A stretch of DNA of 64,000 nt, taken from positions 748,260-812,259 of the forward strand of contig CM036253.1 in assembly GCA_020698575.1 (NCBI GenBank), written 5' to 3'. Position 1 is the first letter of the stretch. Each line of letters begins with the position of its first letter. The notes under the pieces are model-generated. The model was given only the letters and a program-made list of their open reading frames with translations, had not been told where the DNA came from and ran no database searches. Of this stretch, positions 1 through 12,180 are shown piece after piece. The translations under genes were made by a program, and so were the position numbers. The stretch is from Bostrychus sinensis (taxonomy: Eukaryota; Chordata; Actinopteri; Gobiiformes; Eleotridae).

Positions 1-1029
1 TAGTGTTAGTCCTGACTGAGGTTAGTGTTAGTCCTGACTGAGGTTAGTGTTAGTCCTGACTGAGGTTAGTGTTAGTCCTGACTGAGGTTAGTGTTAGTCC
101 TGACTGAGGTTAGTGTTAGTCCAGACTGAGGTTAGTGTTAGTCCAGACTGAGGTTAGTGTTAGTGTTAGTCCTGACTGAGGTTAGTGTTAGTCCAGACTG
201 AGGTTAGTGTTAGTCCAGACTGAGGTTAGTGTTAGTCCTGACTGAGGTTAGTGTTAGTCCAGACTGAGGTTAGTGTTAGTGTTAGTCCTGACTGAGGTTA
301 GTGTTAGTCCTGACTGAGGTTAGTGTTAGTGTTAGTCCTGACTGAGGTTAGTGTTAGTCCAGACTGAGGTTAGTGTTAGTCCTGACTGAGGTTAGTGTTA
401 GTCCAGACTGACGTTAGTGTTAGTCCTGACTGAGGTTAGTGTTAGTCCTGACTGAGGTTAGTGTTAGTCCTGACTGAGGTTAGTGTTAGTGTTAGTCCTG
501 ACTGAGGTTAGTGTTAGTCCTGACTGAGGTTAGTGTTAGTCCTGACTGAGGTTAGTGTTAGTCCTGACTGAGGTTAGTGTTAGTCCTGACTGAGGTTAGT
601 GTTAGTCCAGACTGAGGTTAGTGTTAGTCCTGACTGAGGTTAGTGTTAGTCCAGACTGAGGTTAGTGTTAGTCCAGACTGAGGTTAGTGTTAGTGTTAGT
701 CCTGACTGAGGTTAGTGTTAGTCCTGACTGAGGTTAGTGTTAGTCCTGACTGAGGTTAGTGTTAGTGTTAGTCCTGACTGAGGTTAGTGTTAGTCCTGAC
801 TGAGGTTAGTGTTAGTCCTGACTGAGGTTAGTGTTAGTCCTGACTGAGGTTAGTGTTAGTCCTGACTGAGGTTAGTGTTAGTCCAGACTGAGGTTAGTGT
901 TAGTCCTGACTGAGGTTAGTGTTAGTCCAGACTGAGGTTAGTGTTAGTCCAGACTGAGGTTAGTGTTAGTCCTGACTGAGGTTAGTGTTAGTCCAGACTG
1001 AGGTTAGTGTTAGTCCTGACTGAGGTTAG
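1..1029. repeat. 22-bp minisatellite array (left end outside window)
   Basis: About 46 head-to-tail units of GTTAGTGTTAGTCCTGACTG plus AG. Two variant classes are visible: CCTGACTG versus CCAGACTG, and units lengthened by an extra GTTAGT. The array starts before the window and ends sharply at about 1029. The GTTAGT core is not the vertebrate telomere hexamer. Confidence 0.95.
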
Positions 1030-1062
1030 CCCACAGAAAACCCCAACCTTCTTGCTCTGGAC

Positions 1063-1077
1063 AGGTCACTGTGACCT
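1063..1077. promoter_or_regulatory. Perfect palindromic oestrogen response element motif
   Basis: The 15 bases AGGTCACTGTGACCT match the consensus ERE (GGTCA, 3-bp spacer, TGACC) on both half-sites, the same palindrome known from vitellogenin genes. It lies in short non-repetitive DNA just after the 22-bp array. No adjacent promoter was recognised, so function is only possible. Confidence 0.5.
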
Positions 1078-1128
1078 GGGTACAGCAGGTTTTGACCACA
1101 GTACTTTGGTCATTTTCAGTATTGTTCA

Positions 1129-1194
1129 GCAGTAGCAGTAGTAGTAGTGGTAGTAGTAGTGGTAGTGGTAGTAGTAGTGGTAGTAGTAGTGGTA
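1129..1194. repeat. AGT/GGT trinucleotide microsatellite
   Basis: A run of AGC/AGT/GGT triplets. It creates a poly-valine open frame on the plus strand that is not a credible protein. Confidence 0.9.
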
Positions 1195-1361
1195 CTTAGT
1201 GCAGGCACTGTCCAGATCAGAGGAGCAGGACACATTTATCAGGGACATGTGTGGACAGTTGGACCTACAGCTGTTCAGTTTGTCTCTCCAGTCTCACCCA
1301 CTCACTCCCCACACAGACCCCGCCCCCATACCACAGTCTGCTGTCACACACTCCCCTTCTA

Positions 1362-1417
1362 TAACTGACACACAACTGACACACAACTGACACACAACTG
1401 ACACACAACTGACACAG
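1362..1417. repeat. Short 11-bp tandem repeat (about 5 units)
   Basis: Five near-perfect copies of ACACAACTGAC. It shares the 11-bp period of the much larger arrays in the window although its sequence is different. Confidence 0.9.
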
Positions 1418-1845
1418 TGTGCTTTTGTAACTTTAGAAAATATGATAAATGATCTTTACATTCTGCTTTGGGTGAGCTCATTAGAATCAGATACATCTCT
1501 AACTACTCGTACCAAATGTTCATGCATTTGTAAAGATTTAAGCCTGTAAACCTCAGGTTTTTGAGACGATGCCATCACATCTTCAGATGAAACATGATGA
1601 TGATGGTTCTGATGGCATTGTCTCAGAAACAAATGCGTTAGAATGCGACAGAGAGAAGTTAAAGATGAGTTAAGTCCATCTCAGTCAGACTCTGCAGGTG
1701 GAGGTTGAAAATTAGCAAAATCTTTTTATTGCCATTTTGAGCTTTTCAGGCTGAGATAAAGAGATTTTGCCCAAAGTGAGACGGGATGGGGCCCTTCAGT
1801 CACATGGGGCCCTGGCATGAGCCTGACCAAAAATGTCTGCGTAAA
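1418..1845. other. Unique spacer with no gene recognised
   Basis: AT-moderate sequence without a convincing exon. Its only notable structure is the hairpin at 1557-1630. Confidence 0.6.
1557..1630. other. Hairpin with 21-bp fully paired stem
   Basis: Bases 1557-1577 and 1610-1630 are inverted repeats. Nineteen positions are Watson-Crick and two are G-U wobbles on the plus-strand transcript, with a 32-nt loop. The geometry fits either a microRNA-precursor-like hairpin or the closed-up ends of a tiny palindromic transposon. No family was recognised. Confidence 0.5.
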
Positions 1846-2107
1846 TAAATAAAATAAATAAATGGTAAATGGTCACATATTATATAGCGCTTTTCTACCT
1901 TCATGGGTACTCAAAGCGCTTTACATCAAGGAACCGTTCACCCATTCATACTCACATTCATACACCAGTGTGCGCAGCCACCCGAGGCAAGGTGGGTTAA
2001 GTGTCTTGCCCAAGGACACAATGACAGTATGCAACGGTGGGAGTGGGGTTTGAACCGCCAGCCTTCTGGGTAGTGGACAAGCGGCTCTACCAACTGAGCC
2101 GTCCATG
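1846..2107 (-). mobile_element. tRNA-derived SINE
   Basis: Read on the minus strand, the element begins with a tRNA-like head. A box A-like CGGCTCAGTTGG lies at 2090-2101 and a box B-like GGTTCAAACCCC at 2045-2056. The body contains the GTCCTTGGGCAAGACACTT block seen in many fish SINEs. It ends in a tail with the AAAGCGCT motif followed by AAAT-type repeats at 1846-1865. It looks nearly full length. The head, body and tail order is visible; the family name is not assigned. Confidence 0.8.
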
Positions 2108-2200
2108 CATAAAAGTGCAAGAATCGGCCGATGGCTGATTGTCTAAAAAAATGCAAAAATTGCCCCGATACATGGGTCGACCTCTACTGAACACTACAGA

Positions 2201-2271
2201 CCTGTGTTTCTCAAGTACCACATGTCATGTGTACCACCTGTGGGACCTGTACCACCGTTTGAGAACCGCTG
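2201..2271. mobile_element. Short hAT-like MITE relic
   Basis: The right end reads CAGCGGTTCTCAAAC on the minus strand, a typical hAT/Charlie-type terminal inverted repeat. The left end has the degenerate mirror TTTCTCAAGTACC. GTACCACC motifs in between recur in the hAT-like relics near 5130 and 34420. The 11-bp array at 2357 starts 86 bp downstream. Confidence 0.5.
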
Positions 2272-2356
2272 CTATAGAACCTCCCCAGTGCTCCTCTGGT
2301 ACGCAACCATACACATTCATCTTACTGTCTCCTCTCAGTGGAGCTGGAGCCAAGGC

Positions 2357-3518
2357 CAGGACTACACCCGGACTACACCCGGACTACACCCGGACTACTC
2401 CAGGACTACACCAGGACTACACCAGGACTACACCTGGACTACACCCGGACTACACCAGGACTACACCTGGACTACACCTGGACTACACCAGGACTACTCC
2501 AGGACTACACTCAGACTAAACCAGGACTACACCAGGACTACACCAGGACTACACCTGGACTACACCTGGACTACACCCGGACTACACCAGGACTACACCA
2601 GGACTACACCAGGACTACACTCAGACTAAACCAGGACTACACTCAGACTAAACCAGGACTACACTCTGACTACACCAGGACTACACCAGGACTACACCAG
2701 GACTACACCTGGACTACACCTGGACTACACCCGGACTACACCAGGACTACACCAGGACTACACCAGGACTACACTCAGACTAAACCAGGACTACACCAGG
2801 ACTACACCAGGACTACACCAGGACTACACCTGGACTACACCCGGACTACACCAGGACTACACCAGGACTACACTCAGACTAAACCAGGACTACACTCTGA
2901 CTACACCAGGACTACACCTGGACTACACCTGGACTACACCAGGACTACACCAGGACTACACTCAGACTAAACCAGGACTACACTCTGACTACACCAGGAC
3001 TAAACCAGGACTACACCAGGACTACACCTGGACTACACCAGGACTGCACCAGGACTACACCAGGACTACACTCAGACTAAACCAGGACTACACTCTGACT
3101 ACACCAGGACTAAACCAGGACTACACCAGGACTACACCTGGACTACACCAGGACTACACCAGGACTACACCTGGACTACACCAGGACTACACCAGGACTA
3201 CACCAGGACTACACTCAGACTAAACCAGGACTACACCAGGACTACACCAGGACTACACCAGGACTACACCTGGACTACACCAGGACTACACCAGGACTAC
3301 ACCTGGACTACACCAGGACTACACCAGGACTACACCTGGACTACACCAGGACTACACCAGGACTACACCAGGACTACACTCAGACTAAACCAGGACTACA
3401 CCAGGACTACACCAGGACTAAACCAGGACTACACCAGGACTACACCAGGACTACACCAGGACTACACCAGGACTACACCAGGACTACACCAGGACTACAC
3501 CAGGACTACACCAGGACT
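2357..3518. repeat. 11-bp minisatellite, GGACTACACCA type
   Basis: About 105 units of GGACTACACC plus A, C or T, with ACTCAGACTAAACC and ACTCTGACTACACC variants that recur as small higher-order blocks. It is a close relative of the CTAAACCAGG unit (one C/A change). Open frames of up to 210 codons on the plus strand are periodicity artefacts. Confidence 0.95.
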
Positions 3519-3912
3519 TAGTCAGACCGCTGCTGGGTTTAAGGCCGCAGTGTTGTGGTGAAGTATTTGTGTATGGACCTGAGCTCAGATATAGACCTGT
3601 ACACAGACCCTGCTCCCGTCCCACACGTGTGCCCCCCTCCCTGCACTTTATACTCATACCCACGTACCCCCAGTCCTCCTGTCTGCACCCCGCCCCCCTC
3701 CCTGCACTTTATACTCATTCCCACGTACCCCCAGTCCTCCTGTCTGCACCCCCCGCCCCCCTCCCTCATATACAGACCCCCCCTCCACACATGTGCCCCT
3801 CCCCCTCTGCTGCACCTGATCCTGCCCCTGACATTTACTGTATGTTCTTAGTATGTGGCAATGTTCCTGTGTAGAGTTACACACGCCTCTGCCCTCCATG
3901 AACTCTGTACAG
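3519..3912. other. Spacer with 61-bp C-rich repeat
   Basis: A pyrimidine-rich segment. A 61-bp unit (CTGCACTTTATACTCAT followed by CCCACGTACCCCCAG) occurs at about 3641 and 3702, with a decayed third copy near 3753. No gene was recognised. Confidence 0.7.
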
Positions 3913-5078
3913 GCCCGGGACTCTGACTCCAAACAGACCCGGGACTCTGACTCCAAACAGACCCGGGACTCTGACTCCATACAGACCCGGGACGCTGACT
4001 CCAAACAGACCCGGGACTCTGACTCCAAACAGACCCGTGGACTCTGACTCCAAACAGACCCAGGACGCTGACTCCAAACAGACCCGGGACTCTGACTCCA
4101 TACAGACCCGGGACGCTGACTCCAAACAGACCCGGGACTCTGACTCCAAACAGACCCGGGACTCTGACTCCAAACAGACCCGGGACGCTGACTCCAAACA
4201 GACCCGGGACTCTGACTCCAAACAGACCCGGGACTCTGACTCCATACAGACCCGGGACCCGGGACTCTGACTCCATACAGACCCGGGACTCTGACTCCAA
4301 ACAGACCCGGGACTCTGACTCCAAACAGACCCGGGACTCTGACTCCAAACAGACCCGGGACTCTGACTCCAAACAGACCCGGGACGCTGACTCCATACAG
4401 ACCCGGGACTCTGACTCCAAACAGACCCGGGACTCTGACTCCAAACAGACCCGGGACTCTGACTCCAAACAGACCCGGGACTCTGACTCCATACAGACCC
4501 GGGACTCTGACTCCATACAGACCCGGGACTCTGACTCCATACAGACCCGGGACTCTGACTCTATACAGACCCGGGACTCTGACTCCAAACAGACCCGGGA
4601 CTCTGACTCCAAACAGACCCGGGACTCTGACTCCAAACAGACCCGGGACTCTGACTCCAAACAGACCCGGGACCCGGGACTCTGACTCCAAACAGACCCG
4701 GGACTCTGACTCCAAACAGACCCGGGACCCGGGACTCTGACTCCAAACAGACCCGGGACTCTGACTCCAAACAGACCCGGGACCCGGGACTCTGACTCCA
4801 AACAGACCCGGGACTCTGACTCCATACAGACCCGGGACCCGGGACTCTGACTCCATACAGACCCGGGACCCGGGACTCTGACTCCAAACAGACCCGGGAC
4901 TCTGACTCCATACAGACCCGGGACCCGGGACTCTGACTCCAAACAGACCCAGGACTCTGACTCCAAACAGACTCTGACTCTGTTAAGGCCCGGGACTCTG
5001 ACTCTGTTAAGGCCCGGGACTCTGACTCTGGTTAGGCCCGGGACTCTGACTCTGGTTAGGCCCGGGACTCTGACTCTG
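3913..5078. repeat. 24-bp minisatellite, CCCGGGACTCTGACTCC type
   Basis: About 48 units of a 24-bp repeat centred on CCCGGGACTCTGACTCC and AAACAGA. Variants include CCATACAGA, GGGACGCTG and local 6-bp CCCGGG duplications. The distal units change to GTTAAGGC and GGTTAGGC forms. Because 24 is divisible by 3, the minus strand is open for more than 400 codons with an 8-residue period. This is judged an artefact. Confidence 0.95.
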
Positions 5079-5127
5079 AGCAGACGAACTTGTACTTTCA
5101 GTATTAAAGTACTGTTATGAAAGCATT

Positions 5128-6110
5128 TGTTTCTCAAACTGTGGCATGGGTTCCACTGGTGGTACGCAGGCCTTGGTACTGAGGTCAGGTGGTACCACCT
5201 CAGTCCTGGTTCAGACACAGTTGAGTCTTTATTCATTAACACACTTTCTGGATAAATCCTTACCATATTTTCCGGACTATAAGTGGCTCCGGAGTATAAG
5301 TGGCACTCGCCAAAAAATGCATAATGAAGAAGGAAAAAACGTATATAAGTGGCATTTTTTGGGGGAAATTTATTTTACAAAATGTGACACCAAGAACAGA
5401 CATTTCATGTTGAAAGGCAAGTTATAGTAATAATAGAATAGAGAACAACAGCTGAATAGGTGTGCGCTATGCTAACGTAACACATTGATGGTTATTCAGC
5501 TACATGAAGCATAAACAACGAACTGAATAGGTGTCTCGTATGTTAACGTAATATATTAACAGTTATTCACATAACTATAGCATAAAGAACATAATATAAC
5601 AAGTTCACCAAACTCACCATCTCACTCCTAATCGCTAAATCCTTTAAATTCTTCATCCTCGGTGTCGCTTCTGAACAACTCCGCCAACTCCGGAGGTAGA
5701 CGAAGCGCCGCTTCCTCCTCTGCGTGGCTGTCGTCAGACTCAGCATCAGTTCCATTTCCAATTATTCCGCTCTTTCTCAGTTGTCTTTATAGCCTAAGTT
5801 GTTAGTGCTAATGTTTACATTTTAAATTGTCAGTGGTACAGGTGCAGCAGATGCTGGGACACAAGCCTAGAGCGCCCTCTAACCAACACCTGAAATATTT
5901 TAATATATAAGTCACACCTGAGTATACGTCGCACCCCGAGCCAGACGATGGAAAAAAGTGTGACTTATAGTCTGGAAAATACGTTAGTTTCCAGGGTTTA
6001 GGTTAGACTTGTCATAGTCCTGTTTTAGACCTGGTTATGACCTGGTTTAGTCCTAGTTTAGTCCCGCTTTAGTCCTGTTTTAGGCCCATTAAAGTATTTT
6101 GAGTATTTTA
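5128..6110 (-). mobile_element. hAT-like element split by an inserted TIR element
   Basis: The left part (5128-5230) has TTTCTCAAACTGTGG followed by a GGTACGCAGGCC/GGTACCACC core. The right part (5990-6110) has a short run of CCTGGTTTAGTCCTAG-type repeats and AAAGTATTTTGAG. The same order of parts appears, reverse-complemented, in the hAT-like element at 34051-34435. The two halves are separated by the element at 5262-5984. Boundaries are approximate. Confidence 0.45.
5262..5984. mobile_element. Non-autonomous DNA transposon with TATTTTCC...GGAAAATA ends
   Basis: The terminal inverted repeats read TATTTTCCGGACTATAAGT on the left and TATTTTCCAGACTATAAGT (reverse complement) on the right, about 720 bp apart. 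The interior on the minus strand keeps a short acidic frame (around 5630-5720, ending FKGFSD) that looks like the tail of a transposase-type protein. There is no complete transposase. The superfamily is uncertain. Confidence 0.65.
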
Positions 6111-6563
6111 ATGAAACACCTGTTGTGTTTCTCTTTAACCCTTCAGTCTTTGCTTCTCTGATGTGTGATGTTCCTCTGTAGGGAGAACAGTGGTACTTCA
6201 TGCTCCCTCTGGTTCAGTCCAGATTTAGACCAGGTTTATGTTCCTGCTACGATACATCATCAGAGCGTCCTGAGCCTGGTGCCTGAAAGTCCCACGGTGT
6301 CCCTGTGCCCTGAACGTAGCACGTGTACAGTGTGTTTGAACAGAGATTGGACTCTATGTTCTCTTTCATACACCACAGGTCACATGTCCTCCCTCCTTTC
6401 CTTTCCACCTCTCCTTCCTCCTTCCCTCCGTCCTCGCTCCTTCCTTCTGTTGCTGAGCGGTGAGTGTAAAGTATTTCCTGTTCATTCTTTGTCAGTGACT
6501 GTAACTGTATTCTGCAGAGCTGCATCCTTATATGGTCATCACCTCCACTACTGTCTGATACAG
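6111..6563. other. Unique spacer with no gene recognised
   Basis: Contains a C/T-rich stretch near 6380-6440. A possible acceptor-like CTCTGTAG at about 6180 is followed by an open frame, but the translation resembles nothing known. It lies upstream of mxra7 exon 2 and may be intron 1 or 5' flank. Confidence 0.5.
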
Positions 6564-8450
6564 CAGGACTAAACCAGGACTAAACCAGGACTAAACCAGG
6601 TCTAAACCAGGACTAAACCAGGGCTAAACCAGGGCTAAACCAGGACTAAACCAGGACTAAACCAGGTCTAAACCAGGACTAAACCAGGACTGAACCAAGA
6701 CTGAACCAGGGCTAAACCAGGGCTAAACCAGGGCTAAACCAGGTCTAAACCAGGTCTAAACCAGGTCTAAACCAGGGCTAAACCAGGGCTAAACCAGGAC
6801 TAAACCAGGGCTAAACCAGGACTAAACCAGGACTAAACCAGGACTAAACCAGGGCTAAACCAGGGCTAAACCAGGTCTAAACCAGGGCTAAACCAGGGCT
6901 AAACCAGGACTAAACCAGGACTAAACCAGGTCTAAACCAGGACTAAACCAGGACTGAACCAGGACTAAACCAGGTCTAAACCAGGACTAAACCAGGGCTA
7001 AACCAGGGCTAAACCAGGACTAAACCAGGACTAAACCAGGTCTAAACCAGGACTAAACCAGGACTGAACCAGGACTGAACCAGGGCTAAACCAGGACTAA
7101 ACCAGGACTAAACCAGGGCTAAACCAGGTCTAAACCAGGTCTAAACCAGGACTAAACCAGGACTAAACCAGGGCTAAACCAGGGCTAAACCAGGACTAAA
7201 CCAGGGCTAAACCAGGACTAAACCAGGACTAAACCAGGGCTAAACCAGGGCTAAACCAGGTCTAAACCAGGGCTAAACCAGGGCTAAACCAGGACTAAAC
7301 CAGGACTAAACCAGGACTAAACCAGGGCTAAACCAGGGCTAAACCAGGACTAAACCAGGACTAAACCAGGACTAAACCAGGGCTAAACCAGGACTAAACC
7401 AGGGCTAAACCAGGGCTAAACCAGGACTAAACCAGGACTAAACCAGGACTAAACCAGGGCTAAACCAGGACTAAACCAGGACTAAACCAGGGCTAAACCA
7501 GGACTAAACCAGGACTAAACCAGGGCTAAACCAGGACTAAACCAGGACTAAACCAGGGCTAAACCAGGACTAAACCAGGACTAAACCAAGACTAAACCAG
7601 GACTAAACCAGGGCTAAACCAGGACTAAACCAGGACTAAACCAGGGCTAAACCAGGACTAAACCAGGACTAAACCAGGACTAAACCAGGGCTAAACCAGG
7701 ACTAAACCAGGGCTAAACCAGGACTAAACCAGGACTAAACCAGGTCTAAACCAGGGCTAAACCAGGACTAAACCAGGACTAAACCAGGACTGAACCAGGA
7801 CTGAACCAGGGCTAAACCAGGACTGAACCAGGACTGAACCAGGACTAAACCAGGACTAAACCAGGACTAAACCAGGGCTAAACCAGGACTAAACCAGGGC
7901 TAAACCAGGACTAAACCAGGACTAAACCAGGACTAAACCAGGTCTAAACCAGGGCTAAACCAGGACTAAACCAGGACTAAACCAGGACTGAACCAGGACT
8001 GAACCAGGGCTAAACCAGGACTGAACCAGGACTGAACCAGGACTAAACCAGGACTAAACCAGGACTAAACCAGGGCTAAACCAGGACTAAACCAGGGCTA
8101 AACCAGGACTAAACCAGGGCTAAACCAGGACTAAACCAGGACTAAACCAGGACTGAACCAGGACTGAACCAGGGCTAAACCAGGACTAAACCAGGACTGA
8201 ACCAGGACTAAACCAGGACTAAACCAGGACTAAACCAGGACTAAACCAGGACTAAACCAGGGCTAAACCAGGACCAAACCAGGGCTAAACCAGGACTAAA
8301 CCAGGACTAAACCAGGACTGAACCAGGACTGAACCAGGGCTAAACCAGGACTAAACCAGGACTGAACCAGGACTGAACCAGGACTAAACCAGGACTGAAC
8401 CAGGACTGAACCAGGACTGAACCAGGACTAAACCAGGACTAAACCAGGGC
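6564..8450. repeat. 11-bp CTAAACCAGG minisatellite, array R1
   Basis: About 171 units of ACTAAACCAGG with GCTAAACC, TCTAAACC and ACTGAACC variants. Its right edge (GGGC then TTTGCTGCTG) is identical to the edge at 40697, so this array borders the duplicated block in both copies. Confidence 0.97.
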
Positions 8451-9360
8451 TTTGCTGCTGCTTTGGGCCTGAGGTGGGGCTGACTCTCAGGTCAGGTCAG
8501 GTCAGGTTAAAGTAATCCCTGGTTGGTTTGAGCCCTGTCAGAGTCAGCTTCTGTTTTAGAGAGTGACTGAGTCACATGCGACACAGCTGCCTCCAACAGC
8601 TGCACTGACGTCTGTCTGTGGAACTGCAGGGGTTCTCAACTGGTGGCTCAGGGCAGGAAAGTGGATCATAGAGAGGTTTAAAACAGCTTCAGTATTCATT
8701 TCCAAGGGTTTATTCACTCCAGGAAAGTCTGTTGGTCTACTTCTTTGGTCCAGATGTAGTGTGGACTTTATTTTTTTTCATTTGGTTTGGATTGTATTCT
8801 CTTTGCACTTTTTGCAAGTGGACTAAAGTTTGTAAACAGAAGCATGTGTGTGACGATCGCTGCAGTCATTGGCCAGAAATGACAGGGGCAGGGCAATGCA
8901 AAGATGCGGGTTCTGTGGAAAACAAACATGGAGGACCTGCGTACTGCACTTGTTATTGGGATATTTATTCTGTTGTTACTGCTACAAACCTGTGAAAGTC
9001 ATTTTGAATATCAAGAGCAGCTAATTCCAAGTTAGTTTCACCGCATTCTCTTTGTTATTTTGTAACGGCGGAGGTGGGCTGTAAGCCGGCTGCAGGTGAG
9101 AAGACGCGCTCCGTGCCATAACCCACAGCAGAAGAGAGAACAGGTAATGTTAGGCTTTAAGTGCAAATATCAAGGAGGCACTTTGTCGTCTCATTGCTCC
9201 AGATTTGTCCACTGCTCATGGCTTTTAGCACAACCTCCACAGCTTTTTATTTCTCTCAATGCTCGGCTACGGTGGCTCGTTAACCCTCTCCTCAGACAGG
9301 TCTCGGGCGCGCGTTTAGTCCAGTTTGCATCTGGATAAAAACTGGGTCCAACAGGGAGAC
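8451..9360. other. Unique intronic block, copy A
   Basis: Presumed mxra7 intron 1. A hAT-like end (CAGGGGTTCTCAACTGG) starts near 8627. Four overlapping AGGTC half-sites occur near 8490-8510. Compared with copy B it has an 11-bp insertion near 8852 and lacks 7 bp near 9318. No exon was recognised. Confidence 0.6.
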
Positions 9361-12180
9361 CAGCTCAGAACCAGCTCAGAACCAGCTCAGAACCAGCTCA
9401 GAACCAGCTCAGAACCAGCTCAGAACCAACTCAGAACCAGGTCAGAACCAGGTCAGAAGCAGCTCAGAACCAGCTCAGAACCAGGTCAGAACCAGCTCAG
9501 AACCAGCTCAGAACCAGCTCAGAACCAGCTCAGAACCAGTTCAGAACCAGCTCAGAACCAACTCAGAACCAGGTCAGAACCAGCTCAGAACCAGCTCAGA
9601 ACCAGCTCAGAACCAGCTCAGAACCAGGTCAGAAGCAGCTCAGAACCAGCTCAGAACCAGCTCAGAACCAGGTCAGAACCAGGTCAGAAGCAGCTCAGAA
9701 CCAACTCAGAACCAGGTCAGAACCAGGTCAGAAGCAGCTCAGAACCAGCTCAGAACCAGGTCAGAACCAGCTCAGAACCAGCTCAGAACCAGCTCAGAAC
9801 CAGGTCAGAACCAGCTCAGAACCAGCTCAGAACCAGCCCAGAACCAGCTCAGAACCAGCTCAGAACCAGCTCAGAACCAGCTCAGAACCAGCTCAGAACC
9901 AGCTCAGAACCAGCTCAGAACCAGCTCAGAACCAGCTCAGAACCAGGTCAGAAGCAGCTCAGAACCAACTCAGAACCAGGTCAGAACCAGGTCAGAAGCA
10001 GCTCAGAACCAGGTCAGAACCAGGTCAGAAGCAGCTCAGAACCAGCTCAGAACCAGCTCAGAACCAGGTCAGAACCAGCTCAGAACCAGCTCAGAACCAG
10101 CCCAGAACCAGCTCAGAACCAGCTCAGAACCAGAACCAGCTCAGAACCAGCTCAGAACCAGCTCAGAACCAGCTCAGAACCAGCTCAGAACCAACTCAGA
10201 ACCAGGTCAGAACCAGCTCAGAACCAGCTCAGAACCAGCTCAGAACCAGCTCAGAACCAGGTCAGAACCAGGTCAGAAGCAGCTCAGAACCAGCTCAGAA
10301 CCAGCTCAGAACCAGGTCAGAAGCAGCTCAGAACCAACTCAGAACCAGCTCAGAACCAGCTCAGAACCAGCTCAGAACCAGCTCAGAACCAGCCCAGAAC
10401 CAGCTCAGAACCAGCTCAGAACCAACTCAGAACCAGCTCAGAACCAGCTCAGAACCAGCTCAGAACCAACTCAGAACCAGGTCAGAACCAGCTCAGAACC
10501 AGCTCAGAACCAGCTCAGAACCAGCTCAGAACCAGGTCAGAAGCAGCTCAGAACCAGGTCAGAACCAGGTCAGAACCAGCTCAGAAGCAGCTCAGAACCA
10601 ACTCAGAACCAGGTCAGAACCAGGTCAGAAGCAGCTCAGAACCAACTCAGAACCAGGTCAGAACCAGGTCAGAAGCAGCTCAGAACCAACTCAGAACCAG
10701 CTCAGAAGCAGCTCAGAACCAGCTCAAAACCAGCTCAGAACCAGCTCAGAACCAACTCAGAACCAGGTCAGAACCAGCTCAGAACCAGCTCAGAACCAGC
10801 TCAGAACCAGCTCAGAACCAGCTCAGAACCAACTCAGAACCAGGTCAGAACCAGGTCAGAAGCAGCTCAGAACCAACTCAGAACCAGGTCAGAACCAGGT
10901 CAGAAGCAGCTCAGAACCAGCTCAGAACCAGCTCAGAACCAGCTCAGAACCAACTCAGAACCAGGTCAGAACCAGGTCAGAAGCAGCTCAGAACCAACTC
11001 AGAACCAGCTCAGAAGCAGCTCAGAACCAGCTCAAAACCAGCTCAGAACCAGCTCAGAACCAACTCAGAACCAGGTCAGAACCAGGTCAGAAGCAGCTCA
11101 GAACCAGCTCAGAAGCAGCTCAGAACCAGGTCAGAACCAGGTCAGAAGCAGCTCAGAACCAGCTCAGAATCAGCTCAGAACCAGCTCAGAACCAGCTCAG
11201 AAGCAGCTCAGAACCAACTCAGAACCAGGTCAGAACCAGGTCAGAAGCAGCTCAGAACCAACTCAGAACCAGGTCAGAACCAGCTCAGAACCAGCTCAGA
11301 ACCAACTCAGAACCAGGTCAGAACCAGGTCAGAAGCAGCTCAGAACCAGCTCAGAAGCAGCTCAGAACCAGGTCAGAACCAGGTCAGAAGCAGCTCAGAA
11401 CCAGCTCAGAATCAGCTCAGAACCAGCTCAGAACCAGCTCAGAAGCAGCTCAGAACCAACTCAGAACCAGGTCAGAACCAGGTCAGAAGCAGCTCAGAAC
11501 CAACTCAGAACCAGGTCAGAACCAGGTCAGAAGCAGCTCAGAACCAGCTCAGAACCAGGTCAGAACCAGCTCAGAACCAGCCCAGAACCAGCCCAGAACC
11601 AGCTCAGAACCAGCTCAGAACCAGGTCAGAACCAGCTCAGAACCAGCTCAGAACCAGCTCAGAAGCAGCTCAGAAGCAGCTCAGAACCAGGTCAGAACCA
11701 GCTCAGAGCCAGCTCAGAACCAGCTCAGAACCAGCTCAGAACCAGGTCAGAACCAGCTCAGAACCAGCTCAGAACCAGCTCAGAAGCAGCTCAGAAGCAG
11801 CTCAGAACCAGGTCAGAACCAGCTCAGAACCAGCTCAGAACCAGCTCAGAACCAGCTCAGAACCAACTCAGAACCAGCTCAGAACCAGGTCAGAACCAAC
11901 TCAGAACCAGGTCAGAAGCAGGTCAGAAGCAGGTCAGAAGCAGGTCAGAACCAACTCAGAACCAGGTCAGAACCAGGTCAGAAGCAGGTCAGAACCAGCT
12001 CAGAACCAGGTCAGAACCAGGTCAGAACCAGCTCAGAACCAGCTCAGAACCAACTCAGAACCAGGTCAGAAGCAGGTCAGAAGCAGGTCAGAAGCAGCTC
12101 AGAACCAGCTCAGAACCAGCTCAGAACCAGCTCAGAACCAGCTCAGAACCAGCTCAGAACCAGCTCAGAACCAGCTCAGA
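9361..12180. repeat. 11-bp CAGCTCAGAAC minisatellite, long allele
   Basis: About 256 units of CAGCTCAGAAC with CAGGTCAGAAC, CAACTCAGAAC and AGAAGCAG variants, plus one short slippage insert near 10130. In copy B the same array is only about 21 units. The plus strand is open for 976 codons because 3 x 11 bp encodes an 11-residue period (SSEPAQNQLRT). This is a repeat artefact inside an intron. Confidence 0.97.

Noticed and set aside
1..1029. Telomere-like TTAG repeats
   Set aside because: The unit is 22 bp with GTTAGTGTTAGTCC, not TTAGGG.
2045..2101. Functional tRNA gene on the minus strand
   Set aside because: Box A and box B are present but no cloverleaf can be drawn; the region is the head of a SINE.
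3654..5266. 400- and 472-codon minus-strand open frames
   Set aside because: The 24-bp unit is a multiple of 3 and lacks a stop in these frames; the protein is pure repeat.
5860..5880. Extra CTCF-like AGAGGGCGCT on the minus strand
   Set aside because: The first bases of the core (CCA) are missing, and it is inside a transposon; too weak to list.
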